64,000 nt of DNA, from positions 126,549 through 190,548 of the forward strand of contig JAFDVJ010000018.1 in the NCBI GenBank assembly GCA_018269075.1, read 5' to 3'. Shown here piece after piece: positions 48,747-58,567 of the stretch (its first letter is position 1; every line of letters starts with the position of its first letter). A program made the translations under genes and the position numbers. The stretch comes from Acidobacteriota bacterium. Lineage in GTDB: Bacteria; Acidobacteriota; Blastocatellia; Pyrinomonadales; Pyrinomonadaceae. The notes beneath the pieces are model-generated. The model saw only the letters and a program-made list of their open reading frames with translations, did no database searches and had not been told where the DNA came from.

Positions 48747-50639
48747 ATGCGCGACGAACTGCTTGGCTACTACGAACGCGAACTCATCTTTCTGCGCCGA
48801 ATGGGCGCGGAATTCGCCCGCAAATATCCGAAGATTGCGGCGCGGCTCCTGCTCGAAGAAGAAAAAATCGAGGACCCGCACGTCGAGCGGATCATCGAGG
48901 CGTTCGCCTTTCTGACGAGCCGCATTTCGCTCAAGCTCGACGACGAGCTGCCCGAGATCACCGAATCGTTCCTGAACGTGCTTTACCCGCACTACCTGTC
49001 GCCGATCCCGTCGATGGCGGTCGCGCAGTTTTCGTTCGGTTCGCCGAACGACAAGCTGACCGCCGTCCAGCTGCTCGAACGCGGCGCGCGGCTCAACTCG
49101 CGGCCGGTCGACGGCACGCCGTGCCAGTTTCGGACCGGCTACGACGTCCAGCTCGTGCCGATGGAGATTCAGTCGGCCGCGCTCGAATCGAACGCGCCGA
49201 AGGACGGCCGCGGGAAATACGCCGACAGCCACATCCGGATCAGTATGCGCTGTTTCGGCGACGCCGGCCTGCACGAGTTCAAGGTCGGCAAAACGGGCGA
49301 GCCGCTCAAATTTATGCGGTTTTACATCAACGGCGACCCGCAGCTGATCTTCCCGCTTTACGAGATCATCTTCAACCAGGCGACGAAGGTCGAATTTCGG
49401 CCGAAAGAAGCGCCGATCGGCCTCAAATCGCTGCGGACCTTCACGAACATCCAGCTCAAGCTGCCCGACCCGGTCGTCCTGCCGGCGGAAGACGCGATCA
49501 AACCGGTCGGCTTCACCGAGGAAGAATCGCTGCTGCCCTACACGAAGCGCTCGTTTCCGGGCTACCGGCTGCTGACGGAATATTTCGCTTTCCCGTATAA
49601 ATTCCTGTTCTTCGACGTCTACGGCATCGATCAGGCGATCGCGCGGAAATTCGGCAGCCATTTCGACATCCTGATCCATCTCAAGGACGTCACGCCGCCG
49701 AAAGCGCCGGTCACGGCCGACACGTTCCGGCTCGGCTGCACGCCGATCATCAATCTTTTTTCGCGGCTGGCCGATCCGATCTATCTCTCGCAGCAGAAAT
49801 ACGAATATCATATTCTGCCCGACGTCCACCGGCAGACGACGACCGAGGTCTACTCGATCGACGAGGTCATCACGACCGATCCGAAAACCAACACGACGCG
49901 CGAATTTTCGCCGTTCTACAGTCTCCGCCACGCCTACGGCGAGCAGATGGAAAAATCCTTCTGGTACGCGACCCGGCGCAACTCGCAGCGCGAAGAGGAC
50001 GAGGGCACGGAGATGTTCCTGTCGCTCGTCGATATGAATTTCAACCCGCGCGTGCCGCCCGTCGAGGTATTGAACGTCCGGACGACCTGCACGAACCGCG
50101 ATCTGCCGGCGCGGCTTCCGTTCGGCGGCCGCGAGGGCGATTTCGAGGTCGAGGGCAGCGGTCTGCTGTCGAAGGCGCGCTGTCTGACGAAACCGACCGA
50201 AACGCTCCGCCCGGCGCGGCGGCGCGCGCTCCAGTGGCGGCTCATCTCGCATCTCAATCTGAACCACCTGTCGATCATCGAGAGCCAGAACGGGACGCCC
50301 GAAGCCCTGCAGGAAATCCTGCATCTTTATAATTTCGACGATTCCTCGGCGACCCGGAAACAGATTCTCGGCATTTCCGGCATCGCCAGCCGGAAGGTCG
50401 TGCGGCGGATCGGCGAGCATATCGGCGCCGGCTTCGTGCGCGGGCTCGAAACGACGCTGACGATGGACGAAGAGGAGTTCGTCGGCAGCGGGATGTTTCT
50501 TTTCGCCTGCGTGCTCGAACGGTTTTTCGGGCTTTACGCGTCGCTGAACTCTTTTAACCAGACGGTTTTACGGACCAAACAGCGCGAGGAGGACGTCCGC
50601 ATTTTCCCGCCCCGGACGGGCGAACAGGTGCTTTTGTAA
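48747..50639 (+). CDS. tssF: T6SS baseplate protein TssF (ImpG/VasA)
   Basis: 630 residues. Opening LLGYYERELIFLRRMGAEFARKYPKIAARL ... DPHVERIIEAFAFLTSRISLKLDDELPEITESFLNVLYPHYLSPIPSM is diagnostic of TssF. Normal length. Baseplate wedge component with TssG and TssE, and the contact point to VgrG. Confidence 0.96.
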   Translation: MRDELLGYYERELIFLRRMGAEFARKYPKIAARLLLEEEKIEDPHVERIIEAFAFLTSRISLKLDDELPEITESFLNVLYPHYLSPIPSMAVAQFSFGSPNDKLTAVQLLERGARLNSRPVDGTPCQFRTGYDVQLVPMEIQSAALESNAPKDGRGKYADSHIRISMRCFGDAGLHEFKVGKTGEPLKFMRFYINGDPQLIFPLYEIIFNQATKVEFRPKEAPIGLKSLRTFTNIQLKLPDPVVLPAEDAIKPVGFTEEESLLPYTKRSFPGYRLLTEYFAFPYKFLFFDVYGIDQAIARKFGSHFDILIHLKDVTPPKAPVTADTFRLGCTPIINLFSRLADPIYLSQQKYEYHILPDVHRQTTTEVYSIDEVITTDPKTNTTREFSPFYSLRHAYGEQMEKSFWYATRRNSQREEDEGTEMFLSLVDMNFNPRVPPVEVLNVRTTCTNRDLPARLPFGGREGDFEVEGSGLLSKARCLTKPTETLRPARRRALQWRLISHLNLNHLSIIESQNGTPEALQEILHLYNFDDSSATRKQILGISGIASRKVVRRIGEHIGAGFVRGLETTLTMDEEEFVGSGMFLFACVLERFFGLYASLNSFNQTVLRTKQREEDVRIFPPRTGEQVLL

Positions 50640-50668
50640 AAAGCATTTTCGGATTTTTAATTTTTATC

Positions 50669-51679
50669 GTGAACGAGAAACCGTTAAATCAGAAGCTGCT
50701 CGACGAGCCCTACCGGTTCGAATTTTTTCAGGCCGTCCGGCTGCTCGAAAAAATCTTTCCCGAGCGCAAACCGGTCGGGCGCGAAGCGCTGCCGCACGAG
50801 GAGATCGTCCGCTTTCGCTCGCGGATGACCCTCGATTTTCCGGCCAGCGAGATTCACGAACTCCGGCAGTCGTTCGACGAGCTGACCGATCGCGAAAAGC
50901 TCGAAATGTTCGTCAATTTTATGGGAATGGTCGGCGTCTCGGGCGTGATGCCGGTGCATTACACCGAGCTCATTATGGAGCGCGCCCGCTATCGCGACAC
51001 GGCGATGTGGCTGTTTCTCGACATCTTCACGCACCGCTCGGTCTCGATGTTCTTCCGCGCCTGGGAAAAATACCGTTTCCCGATCGGCTACGAGCGCGGC
51101 CACGACGATTTCACGGCGTTTCTGTTCGACATCGCCGGTCTCGGCACGAAGGGCCTCCGCGGACGGATGGCGCTCGAGGACGAATCGCTGCTCCCGTACG
51201 GCGGCCTGATCGCCCAGAAACCGCATTCGGCCGTCGCGCTCGGCAACATCCTCGGCGATTATTTCCGGATCCCGGCCCGGATTCTCCAGTTTTTCGGTCA
51301 GTGGCTCGAGCTCGACAGCGCGAGCATCACGCGGCTCGGCCGCGCCAACAGCGGGCTCGGCACGACGGCGATCATCGGCACGCGCGTCTGGGAGCAGCAG
51401 TCGAAGTTCCGGATCCTGCTCGGGCCGCTGAACTTCAACCAGTTTCAGGCTTTTTTGCCGAACGGCACCGCTTATCGGCCGCTCAAATCGATCGTCCGGT
51501 TTATGAACGGCCTCGAATTCGATTTTGACGTACAGCTCGTCCTGCAGGCCAAACAGGTGCCCAGCACGATCCTGACGACGCGCGCCAAGCGCCGTCCGAT
51601 GCTCGGCTGGACCTCGTATCTGAAAACGAAGCCGTTTGCCGCGGACGACGATCAGGTTGTTTTAAAAATAGACGATTAA
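50669..51679 (+). CDS. tssG: T6SS baseplate protein TssG (ImpH/VasB)
   Basis: 336 residues. LLDEPYRFEFFQAVRLLEKIFP ... EIVRFRSRMTLDFPASEIHEL ... FMGMVGVSGVMPVHYTELIMER match TssG. GTG start at 50669 follows tssF by 29 bases. Normal length for the family. Confidence 0.95.
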   Translation: MNEKPLNQKLLDEPYRFEFFQAVRLLEKIFPERKPVGREALPHEEIVRFRSRMTLDFPASEIHELRQSFDELTDREKLEMFVNFMGMVGVSGVMPVHYTELIMERARYRDTAMWLFLDIFTHRSVSMFFRAWEKYRFPIGYERGHDDFTAFLFDIAGLGTKGLRGRMALEDESLLPYGGLIAQKPHSAVALGNILGDYFRIPARILQFFGQWLELDSASITRLGRANSGLGTTAIIGTRVWEQQSKFRILLGPLNFNQFQAFLPNGTAYRPLKSIVRFMNGLEFDFDVQLVLQAKQVPSTILTTRAKRRPMLGWTSYLKTKPFAADDDQVVLKIDD

Positions 51680-51718
51680 TCAAAAAATCCCGTTTCAGAC
51701 GTTTAAGGAGAAAGAAAA

Positions 51719-54505
51719 ATGAATATAAATTTGAAATCATTAGTCGGCAGATTGAACGAGACTTGCCGCGGCGTGCTCGAAAGCGCCGTTGGCCTGTGCG
51801 TTTCACGAACCAATTACGATGTTGAAATCGAGCATATTCTGGCCAAGCTGCTCGAACAGGACGACACCGATCTGCACAAGATCTGCCGTCATTACGAGGT
51901 CAACATCGACCGCTTGAGCAAAGACGTGTCGACCGCGCTCGACCGTCTGAAAACGGGCAACGCGCGCCGCCCCGAGCTTTCCGACCGGCTGCCGCGATGG
52001 TTTCAGGACGCGTGGCTGATCGCCTCGGTCGATTTCGGCGCGGCCCGGATCCGTTCGGGCCATCTGATCCTCGCGCTGCTCTCGAACGACGGCACGGCGC
52101 GGCTCGCGCGCGACGTCTCGCGCGAATTCAGCCACATCTCGGTCGAATCGCTGACCTCGAAGCTCGACGAGATCACGGCCGGTTCGGAAGAGGCGCGGAC
52201 CGCGATGGCGCTCGGCGAAACCGGCGGCACCTCGGGCGGCGCGCCGATCGCGTCGGGCGTGCCGGGCAAGACCAAGTCGCTCGATCAGTACACCGAGGAC
52301 CTGACGGCGAAAGCCGCCGCCGGCAAGATCGATCCGATTCTCGGGCGCGATTTCGAGATCCGGCAGGTCATCGACATCCTCACGCGGCGCCGCCAGAACA
52401 ACCCGATCCTGACGGGCGAGGCGGGCGTCGGCAAAACGGCCGTCGTCGAGGGCTTCGCGGCGCGGATCGCCGCCGGCGACGTCCCGGAACCGCTCAAGAA
52501 CGTCGCCGTCCGGACGCTCGACCTCGGGCTGCTGCAGGCCGGCGCGGGCGTCAAGGGCGAATTCGAAAACCGTCTGAAATCGGTGATCGATGAGGTCAAG
52601 GCCTCGCCGCAGCCGATCATTCTCTTCATCGACGAGGCGCACACGATGATCGGCGCGGGCGGTCAGGCCGGCCAGAACGACGCCGCCAACCTGCTCAAAC
52701 CGGCGCTCGCGCGCGGCGAGCTGCGGACGATCGCGGCGACGACGTGGGCCGAATACAAGAAATATTTCGAAAAGGACGCGGCGCTCGCGCGGCGTTTTCA
52801 GGTCGTCAAGGTCGACGAGCCCGACGAGGAAAAAGCGATCACGATGATGCGCGGCCTGCTCGACAAGATGGAGCATCACCACAACGTCCGGATCCTCGAC
52901 GAGGCGATCGTCGAGTGCGTCAAGCTCTCGAACCGCTACATCACCGGCCGCCAGCTGCCCGACAAATCCGTCTCCGTGCTCGATACGGCCTGCGCGAAGG
53001 TCGCGATCGGTCAGGGCGCGACGCCCGGCTCGGTCGAGGACGCGACGCGCCGCATCCAGAACCTGACGGCCGAGATCAACTCGCTCGAACGCGAGCAGGT
53101 GACCGGTGCCGAACACGACGACCGGCTCGAAGATCTGAAGGCCAAACGCGCTAAGACCGAGGAAGAGCTCGCCCGGCTCAACGAGCAGTGGGAAAAGGAA
53201 AAAGACCTGACGAACCAGATCCGCAACATCCGCATCAAGCTCGAGATGTCGCGGCTCGACACGCCGGCCGCCGCCAACGGCAGCGCCGAAGCGGTCGCGA
53301 CCGCTCCGGCCGAAGCGCCCGAGACGGCGGCCGCGGCGACCGCCGAGACGGCCAACGCGGCCGGCGACGGCGCGGCGACCGCTCCGGCTCCGGAAACCGA
53401 GAAGCCGATGGACACGGACTTTCTCAAAGGCGAGCTCAAGCGGCTCAACGGCGAGCTCCGGGCCGTGCAGGGCGAGAATCCGCTGATGGCGCCGGTCGTC
53501 AACGGCCAGATCGTCGCCGAGGTGATTTCCGGCTGGACCGGCATCCCGATCGGCAAGATGGTCGCCGACGAGATCAACGCCGTGCTGAACCTGCGCCAGA
53601 CGCTCGGCGAACGCGTGCTCGGCCAGAATCACGCGCTCGAGGCGATCTCGCAGCGCATCCGCACGTCGCGCGCCGGTCTGACCGATCCGAAACGCCCGAT
53701 CGGCGTCTTCCTGCTCGTCGGAACGAGCGGCGTCGGCAAGACCGAAACCGCGCTCGCGCTCGCCGATTCGCTCTACGGCGGCGAACGCAACCTGATCTCG
53801 ATCAATATGAGCGAATACCAGGAAGCGCACACCGTTTCCTCGCTCAAGGGCTCGCCGCCGGGATACGTCGGCTACGGCGAAGGCGGCGTCCTGACCGAAG
53901 CCGTCCGGCGCAAGCCGTACTCGGTCGTCCTGCTCGACGAGGTCGAAAAAGCGCACCCGGACGTGATGGAGCTCTTTTTCCAGGTCTTCGACAAAGGCGT
54001 CCTCGAGGACGGCGAGGGCCGCGAGATCGATTTCAAGAACACGATCATCCTTTTGACGTCGAACGTCGGCACCGACACGATTATGAAGCTCTGCGCCGAT
54101 CCGGACACGAAACCCGAGCCCGACGGTCTCGTCGAGGCCGTCCGGCCCGAGCTCGTCAAGCATTTCAAGCCGGCGCTGCTCGGCCGAATGGTGACGGTTC
54201 CCTACTATCCGATCTCCGACGATATCCTCCGGCTGATCATCAAACTGCAGCTCGGAAAGATCCGTCAGCGGATCCTCGACAACCACGGTGCGCAATTTTC
54301 TTACGAAGATTCCGTCATAGACACAGTGGCTAAACGCTGCACGGACGTCGACAGCGGCGCGCGCAACGTTTACAACATTCTGACCGGAACGCTGCTGCCG
54401 GAGATGTCGGGCGAGGTTTTGACCCGGATGGCGAGCGGCGAGGGCATCAAAAAAGTCCACGTTGCGGTCGGCGAAGGCGAGAAATTTGTTTATGACATTA
54501 GTTAA
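51719..54505 (+). CDS. clpV: T6SS sheath-disassembly ATPase ClpV (TssH)
   Basis: 928 residues. N-domain (about 1-160) for TssC binding, AAA1 with Walker [11 protein letters not shown] (about 233-242), a coiled-coil middle region ([40 protein letters not shown]), then AAA2 with GTSGVGKTE (about 667) and [23 protein letters not shown]. Between the coiled coil and AAA2 there is an odd Ala/Glu/Thr-rich insert (about 515-565), a plain low-complexity linker not seen in typical ClpV, which accounts for the slight extra length. It recycles contracted sheaths. RBS AAGGAG precedes the ATG. Confidence 0.96.
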   Translation: MNINLKSLVGRLNETCRGVLESAVGLCVSRTNYDVEIEHILAKLLEQDDTDLHKICRHYEVNIDRLSKDVSTALDRLKTGNARRPELSDRLPRWFQDAWLIASVDFGAARIRSGHLILALLSNDGTARLARDVSREFSHISVESLTSKLDEITAGSEEARTAMALGETGGTSGGAPIASGVPGKTKSLDQYTEDLTAKAAAGKIDPILGRDFEIRQVIDILTRRRQNNPILTGEAGVGKTAVVEGFAARIAAGDVPEPLKNVAVRTLDLGLLQAGAGVKGEFENRLKSVIDEVKASPQPIILFIDEAHTMIGAGGQAGQNDAANLLKPALARGELRTIAATTWAEYKKYFEKDAALARRFQVVKVDEPDEEKAITMMRGLLDKMEHHHNVRILDEAIVECVKLSNRYITGRQLPDKSVSVLDTACAKVAIGQGATPGSVEDATRRIQNLTAEINSLEREQVTGAEHDDRLEDLKAKRAKTEEELARLNEQWEKEKDLTNQIRNIRIKLEMSRLDTPAAANGSAEAVATAPAEAPETAAAATAETANAAGDGAATAPAPETEKPMDTDFLKGELKRLNGELRAVQGENPLMAPVVNGQIVAEVISGWTGIPIGKMVADEINAVLNLRQTLGERVLGQNHALEAISQRIRTSRAGLTDPKRPIGVFLLVGTSGVGKTETALALADSLYGGERNLISINMSEYQEAHTVSSLKGSPPGYVGYGEGGVLTEAVRRKPYSVVLLDEVEKAHPDVMELFFQVFDKGVLEDGEGREIDFKNTIILLTSNVGTDTIMKLCADPDTKPEPDGLVEAVRPELVKHFKPALLGRMVTVPYYPISDDILRLIIKLQLGKIRQRILDNHGAQFSYEDSVIDTVAKRCTDVDSGARNVYNILTGTLLPEMSGEVLTRMASGEGIKKVHVAVGEGEKFVYDIS

Positions 54506-54519
54506 TTCGATCGGTTGAG

Positions 54520-54565
54520 AAAAAACGAGTTAGGGCAAAGCGTTTTGCTCTGACTCGTTTTTTTT
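54520..54565 (+). terminator. Rho-independent terminator after clpV
   Basis: AAAAACGAGTTAGGGCAAA pairs with TTTGCTCTGACTCGTTTTT with two mismatches, then a run of Ts. It splits the core operon from the vgrG/effector operon. Confidence 0.85.
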
Positions 54566-54583
54566 CGAGTATAATTAAAAAAG

Positions 54584-55087
54584 ATGGCGACCCGAAAAGA
54601 AATAATTCAAAGAGGCCTCTGCAGCTGGATATTCACCGTTGCGGACAACCCCGACGCGAGCGGCGACGAGCCGTTTTATGAATTGTCCGGATTTTCTCAG
54701 GTCAACACCTACGCGGCGATGATCGACCGGATCGCGGCCGAGCGAAAAGTCGATCCGCGGCTCGTGAAGGCGATTATGTATATGGAAACGACCCACGGCT
54801 ATTACGACGCGCCGCTCAGCCTGATCGGCCGGAACAAATCGATCCTGCCGATGAACATCAACGTCGAATACTGGGGCAGCACGTTCGGGACGCGCGAAGA
54901 TATGCAGGATCCCGAAAAAAACATCCGGGCCGGCGTCGAGATGATCTATCGCATTCAGGCCAATATGCCCGGCGCGCCGGTCGAAAAAATCGCCACGCTG
55001 TACAACAACATCAACGCCGCGAAGGTCAATAATTATGGGATGCGCGTCAAACAGATCTACGATGCGCAGCCGTGGAACGGCAAATAA
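54584..55087 (+). CDS. Lysozyme-like / SLT protein linked to vgrG
   Basis: 167 residues, no signal peptide. A compact SLT-like core: AAMIDRIAAERKVDPRLVKAIMYMETTHGYYDA with Glu68 in the catalytic place (M-E-T instead of the common V-E-S), then GVEMIYRIQAN and KIATLYNNINAAKVNNYGMRVKQIYD, the late motif of lytic transglycosylases. It begins a new transcript after the clpV terminator and precedes vgrG by 29 bases. It may be a T6SS effector acting on peptidoglycan or an assembly hydrolase; lack of a signal peptide favours export by the T6SS itself. Uncertain. Confidence 0.65.
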   Translation: MATRKEIIQRGLCSWIFTVADNPDASGDEPFYELSGFSQVNTYAAMIDRIAAERKVDPRLVKAIMYMETTHGYYDAPLSLIGRNKSILPMNINVEYWGSTFGTREDMQDPEKNIRAGVEMIYRIQANMPGAPVEKIATLYNNINAAKVNNYGMRVKQIYDAQPWNGK

Positions 55088-55116
55088 GCCGACAGGTTTC
55101 TATCGGGAGGAGAGAA

Positions 55117-57339
55117 ATGGCGAAGACAACACAAGACGGAAGATTGATGAGCATTACGACGCCGATGGGCAAGGACTATCTGCTCGTCAACAGGTTTACG
55201 GCGACCGAGGGCCTTTCACAGCTTTTTTCCTTTGACGTCGAGCTCCTGCACGAGGAAACGACGGTCAGCTTCGAGCCGACCCGCGTCGATCCGAAACGGC
55301 TGCTCGGGCAGGGCGTGACGATCTCGATCGCCGCCAGCGACGGCTCGACGCGCGAATTCACCGGGATGGTCAACAAGTTTTCGCAGGGCAACCGCGACGT
55401 CCGCTTTTCCTACTACTACATCCAGGTCGTGCCGCACGTCTGGCTCCTGACGCAGAAAAGCCAGAGCCGGATCTTCCAGCAAAAGAGCGTGCCCGACGTT
55501 CTGAAGACCGTGTTCGCGGGCTTTCAGGTCAAATACGAGCTGCAGGAGACCTACGAGCCGCGCAACTACTGCGTCCAGTACCGCGAGACCGATTTCGATT
55601 TCGCGACGCGGCTGATGGAGGAAGAAGGCATTTACTACTACTTCGAACACTCCGGCGGCACGCACAAGATGATCGTCGCCGACACGCCGCAGTCGCACCG
55701 CGACTGTCCCGGCAAGGCGACGATTCCCTTCTTCGTCAAGGCCGACCAGAACCAGTATTTCGTCGGCTCGATCAGCTCGTTTCTCAGCGATTCGCGCGTC
55801 CAGACCGGCAAGGTCACGCTCTGGGACTATAACTTCGAGCTGCCGACCAACCGGCTCGATTTCGTCCAGCCGAGCCGCTTTTCGTTCGGCGACAGCCAGA
55901 AGCTCGAAAAATACGATTATCCGGGCGGCTACGCGCGCAAATACGACGGCATCGACAAGGGCGGCGGCGACCAGGCGGGCGAGCTCAACAAGGTCTTTAA
56001 CGACCGCGAGAAGACCGTCAAAAAGATGATGGAATCGCTCGACGCGCAGGTCACGACGGCGACCGGCAATTCCGACTGCTGCTCGATCACCGCCGGCTAT
56101 CGTTTTTCGCTGATCAACCATCCGAACAACGAGGTCAACAAGCAGTACACGATCGTCACCGTCACGCACGAGGCCGAGCAGAATCCGGCCTACGTCTCAA
56201 ACGAGGGCGCGACCGAGCCGTACACGAACAGCTTTACCTGCATCACGCACGGCGCGGGCCAGCCGCCGTTTCGGCCGCTCCGGAAAACGCCGAAGCCGAT
56301 CGTTCAGGGCGCGCAGACGGCGGTCGTCGTCGGGCCCGGCGGCGAGGAGATTTTCACCGACAAATACGGCCGCGTCAAGGTCCAGTTCAACTGGGACCGC
56401 GAGGGCAAGGTCAACGAATCGAGTTCGTGCTGGATCCGCGTCGGCCAGCTGTGGGCCGGCAACAAATGGGGCGCGATGTTCATTCCGCGGATCGGGATGG
56501 AGGTGATCGTCCATTTTCTCGAAGGCGACCCCGATCAGCCGATCATCACCGGCTGCGTTTACAACCCGCAGACGATGCCGCCCTACACGCTGCCCGACGA
56601 AAAGACGAAATCGGGCATCAAGACCAACTCGTCGAAGGGCGGCGGCGGCTTTAACGAGCTCCGCTTCGAGGACAAAAAGGGCTCGGAGCAGATCTTTATC
56701 CACGCCGAAAAGAATCAGGACATCCGCGTCAAGAACGACTGCAAGGAAACGATCAAGCACGACCGCCATCTGACGATCGAAAACGACCAGTACGAAAAGG
56801 TGACCAAAGACAAGCACCTCCAGGTCGGCGGCGATCACAACGAGAAGATCGGCGGCACGATGTCGCTCAAGGTCGGCTCGGATTTGCAGGAAAAGGTCGG
56901 CAGCAACTATGCTTTAGATGCCGGGATGGGCGTTCACATCAAGGCCGGGATGACCGCCGTCATCGAGGCCGGAACGAACGTCACGCTGAAGGTCGGCGGC
57001 AATTTCGTGAGCGTCAGCCCGGCCGGCGTGACCATTTCGGGCACGATGGTAATGATCAACTCGGGCGGTGCGGCCGGCTCGGGCGCGGGCTGCAGTCCCG
57101 ACACGCCGAAGGATCCGAAACCGGCCGACGACGCGCAGGCCGGCAGCGCGACCGGCGCGCGTTCCGCGCCGCCGCCGCCGAATCCGGCGAATTTCGGCTC
57201 GTTGTCGAGCAGCGGCGGCGGCGGCCAGCAAAGCGGCAACCAGCAAGGCGGCGCATCGCCCGGTCAGAGCCCGAAAGCCGCGATGCTCAAGCAGGCCGCG
57301 AAAAAGGGGACGCCGTTCTGCGCGGTCTGTAATTCCTGA
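55117..57339 (+). CDS. vgrG: T6SS spike protein VgrG (TssI)
   Basis: 740 residues. gp27-like part (GLSQLFSFDVELLHEETTVSFEPTRVDPKRLLGQGVTISI ... YRETDFDFATRLMEEEGIYYYFEHSGG), the OB/gp5 part (GPGGEEIFTDKYGRVKVQFNWDREG ... WIRVGQLWAGNKWGAMFIPRIGMEVIVHFLEGDPDQPIITGCVYN), then a repeated beta-prism region (KETIKHDRHLTIENDQYEKVTKDKHLQVGGDHNEKI). It ends in a Pro/Gly/Ser linker and the short tag GTPFCAVC. No extra toxin domain, so cargo is loaded through the DUF4123/PAAR genes. ATG 55117 is fixed by GGGAGGAGAGAA directly upstream. Confidence 0.96.
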   Translation: MAKTTQDGRLMSITTPMGKDYLLVNRFTATEGLSQLFSFDVELLHEETTVSFEPTRVDPKRLLGQGVTISIAASDGSTREFTGMVNKFSQGNRDVRFSYYYIQVVPHVWLLTQKSQSRIFQQKSVPDVLKTVFAGFQVKYELQETYEPRNYCVQYRETDFDFATRLMEEEGIYYYFEHSGGTHKMIVADTPQSHRDCPGKATIPFFVKADQNQYFVGSISSFLSDSRVQTGKVTLWDYNFELPTNRLDFVQPSRFSFGDSQKLEKYDYPGGYARKYDGIDKGGGDQAGELNKVFNDREKTVKKMMESLDAQVTTATGNSDCCSITAGYRFSLINHPNNEVNKQYTIVTVTHEAEQNPAYVSNEGATEPYTNSFTCITHGAGQPPFRPLRKTPKPIVQGAQTAVVVGPGGEEIFTDKYGRVKVQFNWDREGKVNESSSCWIRVGQLWAGNKWGAMFIPRIGMEVIVHFLEGDPDQPIITGCVYNPQTMPPYTLPDEKTKSGIKTNSSKGGGGFNELRFEDKKGSEQIFIHAEKNQDIRVKNDCKETIKHDRHLTIENDQYEKVTKDKHLQVGGDHNEKIGGTMSLKVGSDLQEKVGSNYALDAGMGVHIKAGMTAVIEAGTNVTLKVGGNFVSVSPAGVTISGTMVMINSGGAAGSGAGCSPDTPKDPKPADDAQAGSATGARSAPPPPNPANFGSLSSSGGGGQQSGNQQGGASPGQSPKAAMLKQAAKKGTPFCAVCNS

Positions 57340-57400
57340 AGAACAGGCGGCTGAATAAATGCTTTGGTTTTTAGGTTTCCTGATATTTTTTAGATAAATT

Positions 57401-57463
57401 CGGTCTTTGATCTTCGACCTTTGAAATAAAAGCGAAAAACAAAGACCGAAGATCAAAGACCGA
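57401..57463. repeat. Inverted CTTTGATCTTCG repeat
   Basis: CGGTCTTTGATCTTCGACCT and AAAGACCGAAGATCAAAGACCG face each other. It lies between vgrG and the DUF4123 gene; same family as 4631, 48626 and 60056. Confidence 0.65.
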
Positions 57464-57506
57464 AAATCTAATTCGTCAATGATCTAAAAACCACGGCCAT
57501 AAAGCA

Positions 57507-58019
57507 ATGGAAGCACAAAAACTGAAAAACTATCTCTTTTCGGACCGCACGCGGCTCTACTGCGTGCTCGACGGCGCGTCCGTGCCCGATCTGCCGATGA
57601 AGCTCTACGAGACGAACACGCCGAATTACTGCCTGTTTCGCGGCGAGCTGCCGCCGGATCTGCTCTACGCCGCGCCCTACGTCGCCGTGCTGCTGCCCGG
57701 CTCGGCCTTCGCCGAGTGGGTGATGAACGAAAGCTCCGGCAAACACTGGGGCATCTTCGCGCACTGCCGCTATTCGCTCAAGGAGATGCGCCGCCACTGC
57801 CGCGGGCTCGTCAACGTGATGGACGAGAAGGGAAATCCGCTGATCTTCCGTTATTACGACCCGCGCGTGCTGCGCAAGTTTCTGCCGACCTGCAGTTTTG
57901 ACGAGGTCAAAACGCTGTTCGGCAACATCGAGACATTGTTCGCCGAAACCGAGGACGGCGAGGCGCTGACCGCCTACCGGATCGAAAACGACGAACTCAA
58001 ACAAACCGACCTGGTTTAA
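57507..58019 (+). CDS. DUF4123 effector-loading chaperone (TEC/Tap-like)
   Basis: 170 residues. LFSDRTRLYCVLDGASVPDLPMKLYE ... YCLFRGELPPDLLYAAPYVAVL ... HWGIFAHCRYSLKEMRRHCRGLVNVMDEKGNPLIFRYYDPRVLRKFLPTCS is the DUF4123 family. Such adaptors hold an effector or PAAR protein on the VgrG tip. Position between vgrG and PAAR is the classical arrangement. Confidence 0.92.
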   Translation: MEAQKLKNYLFSDRTRLYCVLDGASVPDLPMKLYETNTPNYCLFRGELPPDLLYAAPYVAVLLPGSAFAEWVMNESSGKHWGIFAHCRYSLKEMRRHCRGLVNVMDEKGNPLIFRYYDPRVLRKFLPTCSFDEVKTLFGNIETLFAETEDGEALTAYRIENDELKQTDLV

Positions 58020-58031
58020 GGAGAAAACATT

Positions 58032-58535
58032 ATGCCGCAGGGACCAGCCGCCCGCACCACCGATAACGTCGCCCATCCGCTGCCGCCGGTACTGACGCCG
58101 GGGCCCGGCAGCCTCAACGTGCTGATCGGATTCCTGCCCGCGTGGCGCGGGATCCCGCTCGCCGCCGCCGCCGCGCTGCAGGCCGCCAAACAGGCCGCCG
58201 ACATCGCCGTTCAGACGGCCGTCACGGCGACCGCCGCCGCCGCCGGCACGCCCGGCGCGCCCGCCGCCTACGCCGCCGAGCAGGCGACCAAGGCGTCGGT
58301 GCTCGCGTCGATGTCGAGCGCGATTTCGGGCGCCGCCGCGTCGGGCGCCGACATCCACGCCTGCGTCACGCCGTCGCCCGTCCCGCCGCACGGCCCGGGC
58401 GTCGTGATCGACGGCTCGGCGACCGTGCAGGTCAATTTTCTGCCGCAGTGCCGAATGGGCGACACGATCCTCGAACCGCTCGGCCCGCCGAACAAGATCG
58501 TCAAGGGCGAAACGACGGTGATCGTCGGCGGCTAA
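58032..58535 (+). CDS. PAAR-type spike tip protein with Ala-rich insert
   Basis: 167 residues. The N-terminus (MPQGPAARTTDNVAHPLPPVLTPGPGS) and the C-terminus (DIHACVTPSPVPPHGPGVVIDGSATVQVNFLPQCRMGDTILEPLGPPNKIVKGETTVIVGG) form a PAAR-like cone with its metal-binding His/Cys residues. Between them, about residues 45-105, is an Ala-rich helical insert (LAAAAALQAAKQAADIAVQTAVTATAAAAGT...) that is probably a membrane or tip helix pair. The gene follows the DUF4123 stop by 12 bases. Confidence 0.88.
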   Translation: MPQGPAARTTDNVAHPLPPVLTPGPGSLNVLIGFLPAWRGIPLAAAAALQAAKQAADIAVQTAVTATAAAAGTPGAPAAYAAEQATKASVLASMSSAISGAAASGADIHACVTPSPVPPHGPGVVIDGSATVQVNFLPQCRMGDTILEPLGPPNKIVKGETTVIVGG

Positions 58536-58567
58536 GTTTTTTTTTCGATAACAGGAGATTTTTTCCG

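Noticed and set aside
51803..54460. An 885-residue minus-strand open frame across clpV
   Set aside because: Antisense shadow of clpV, same low-complexity composition, no start context.
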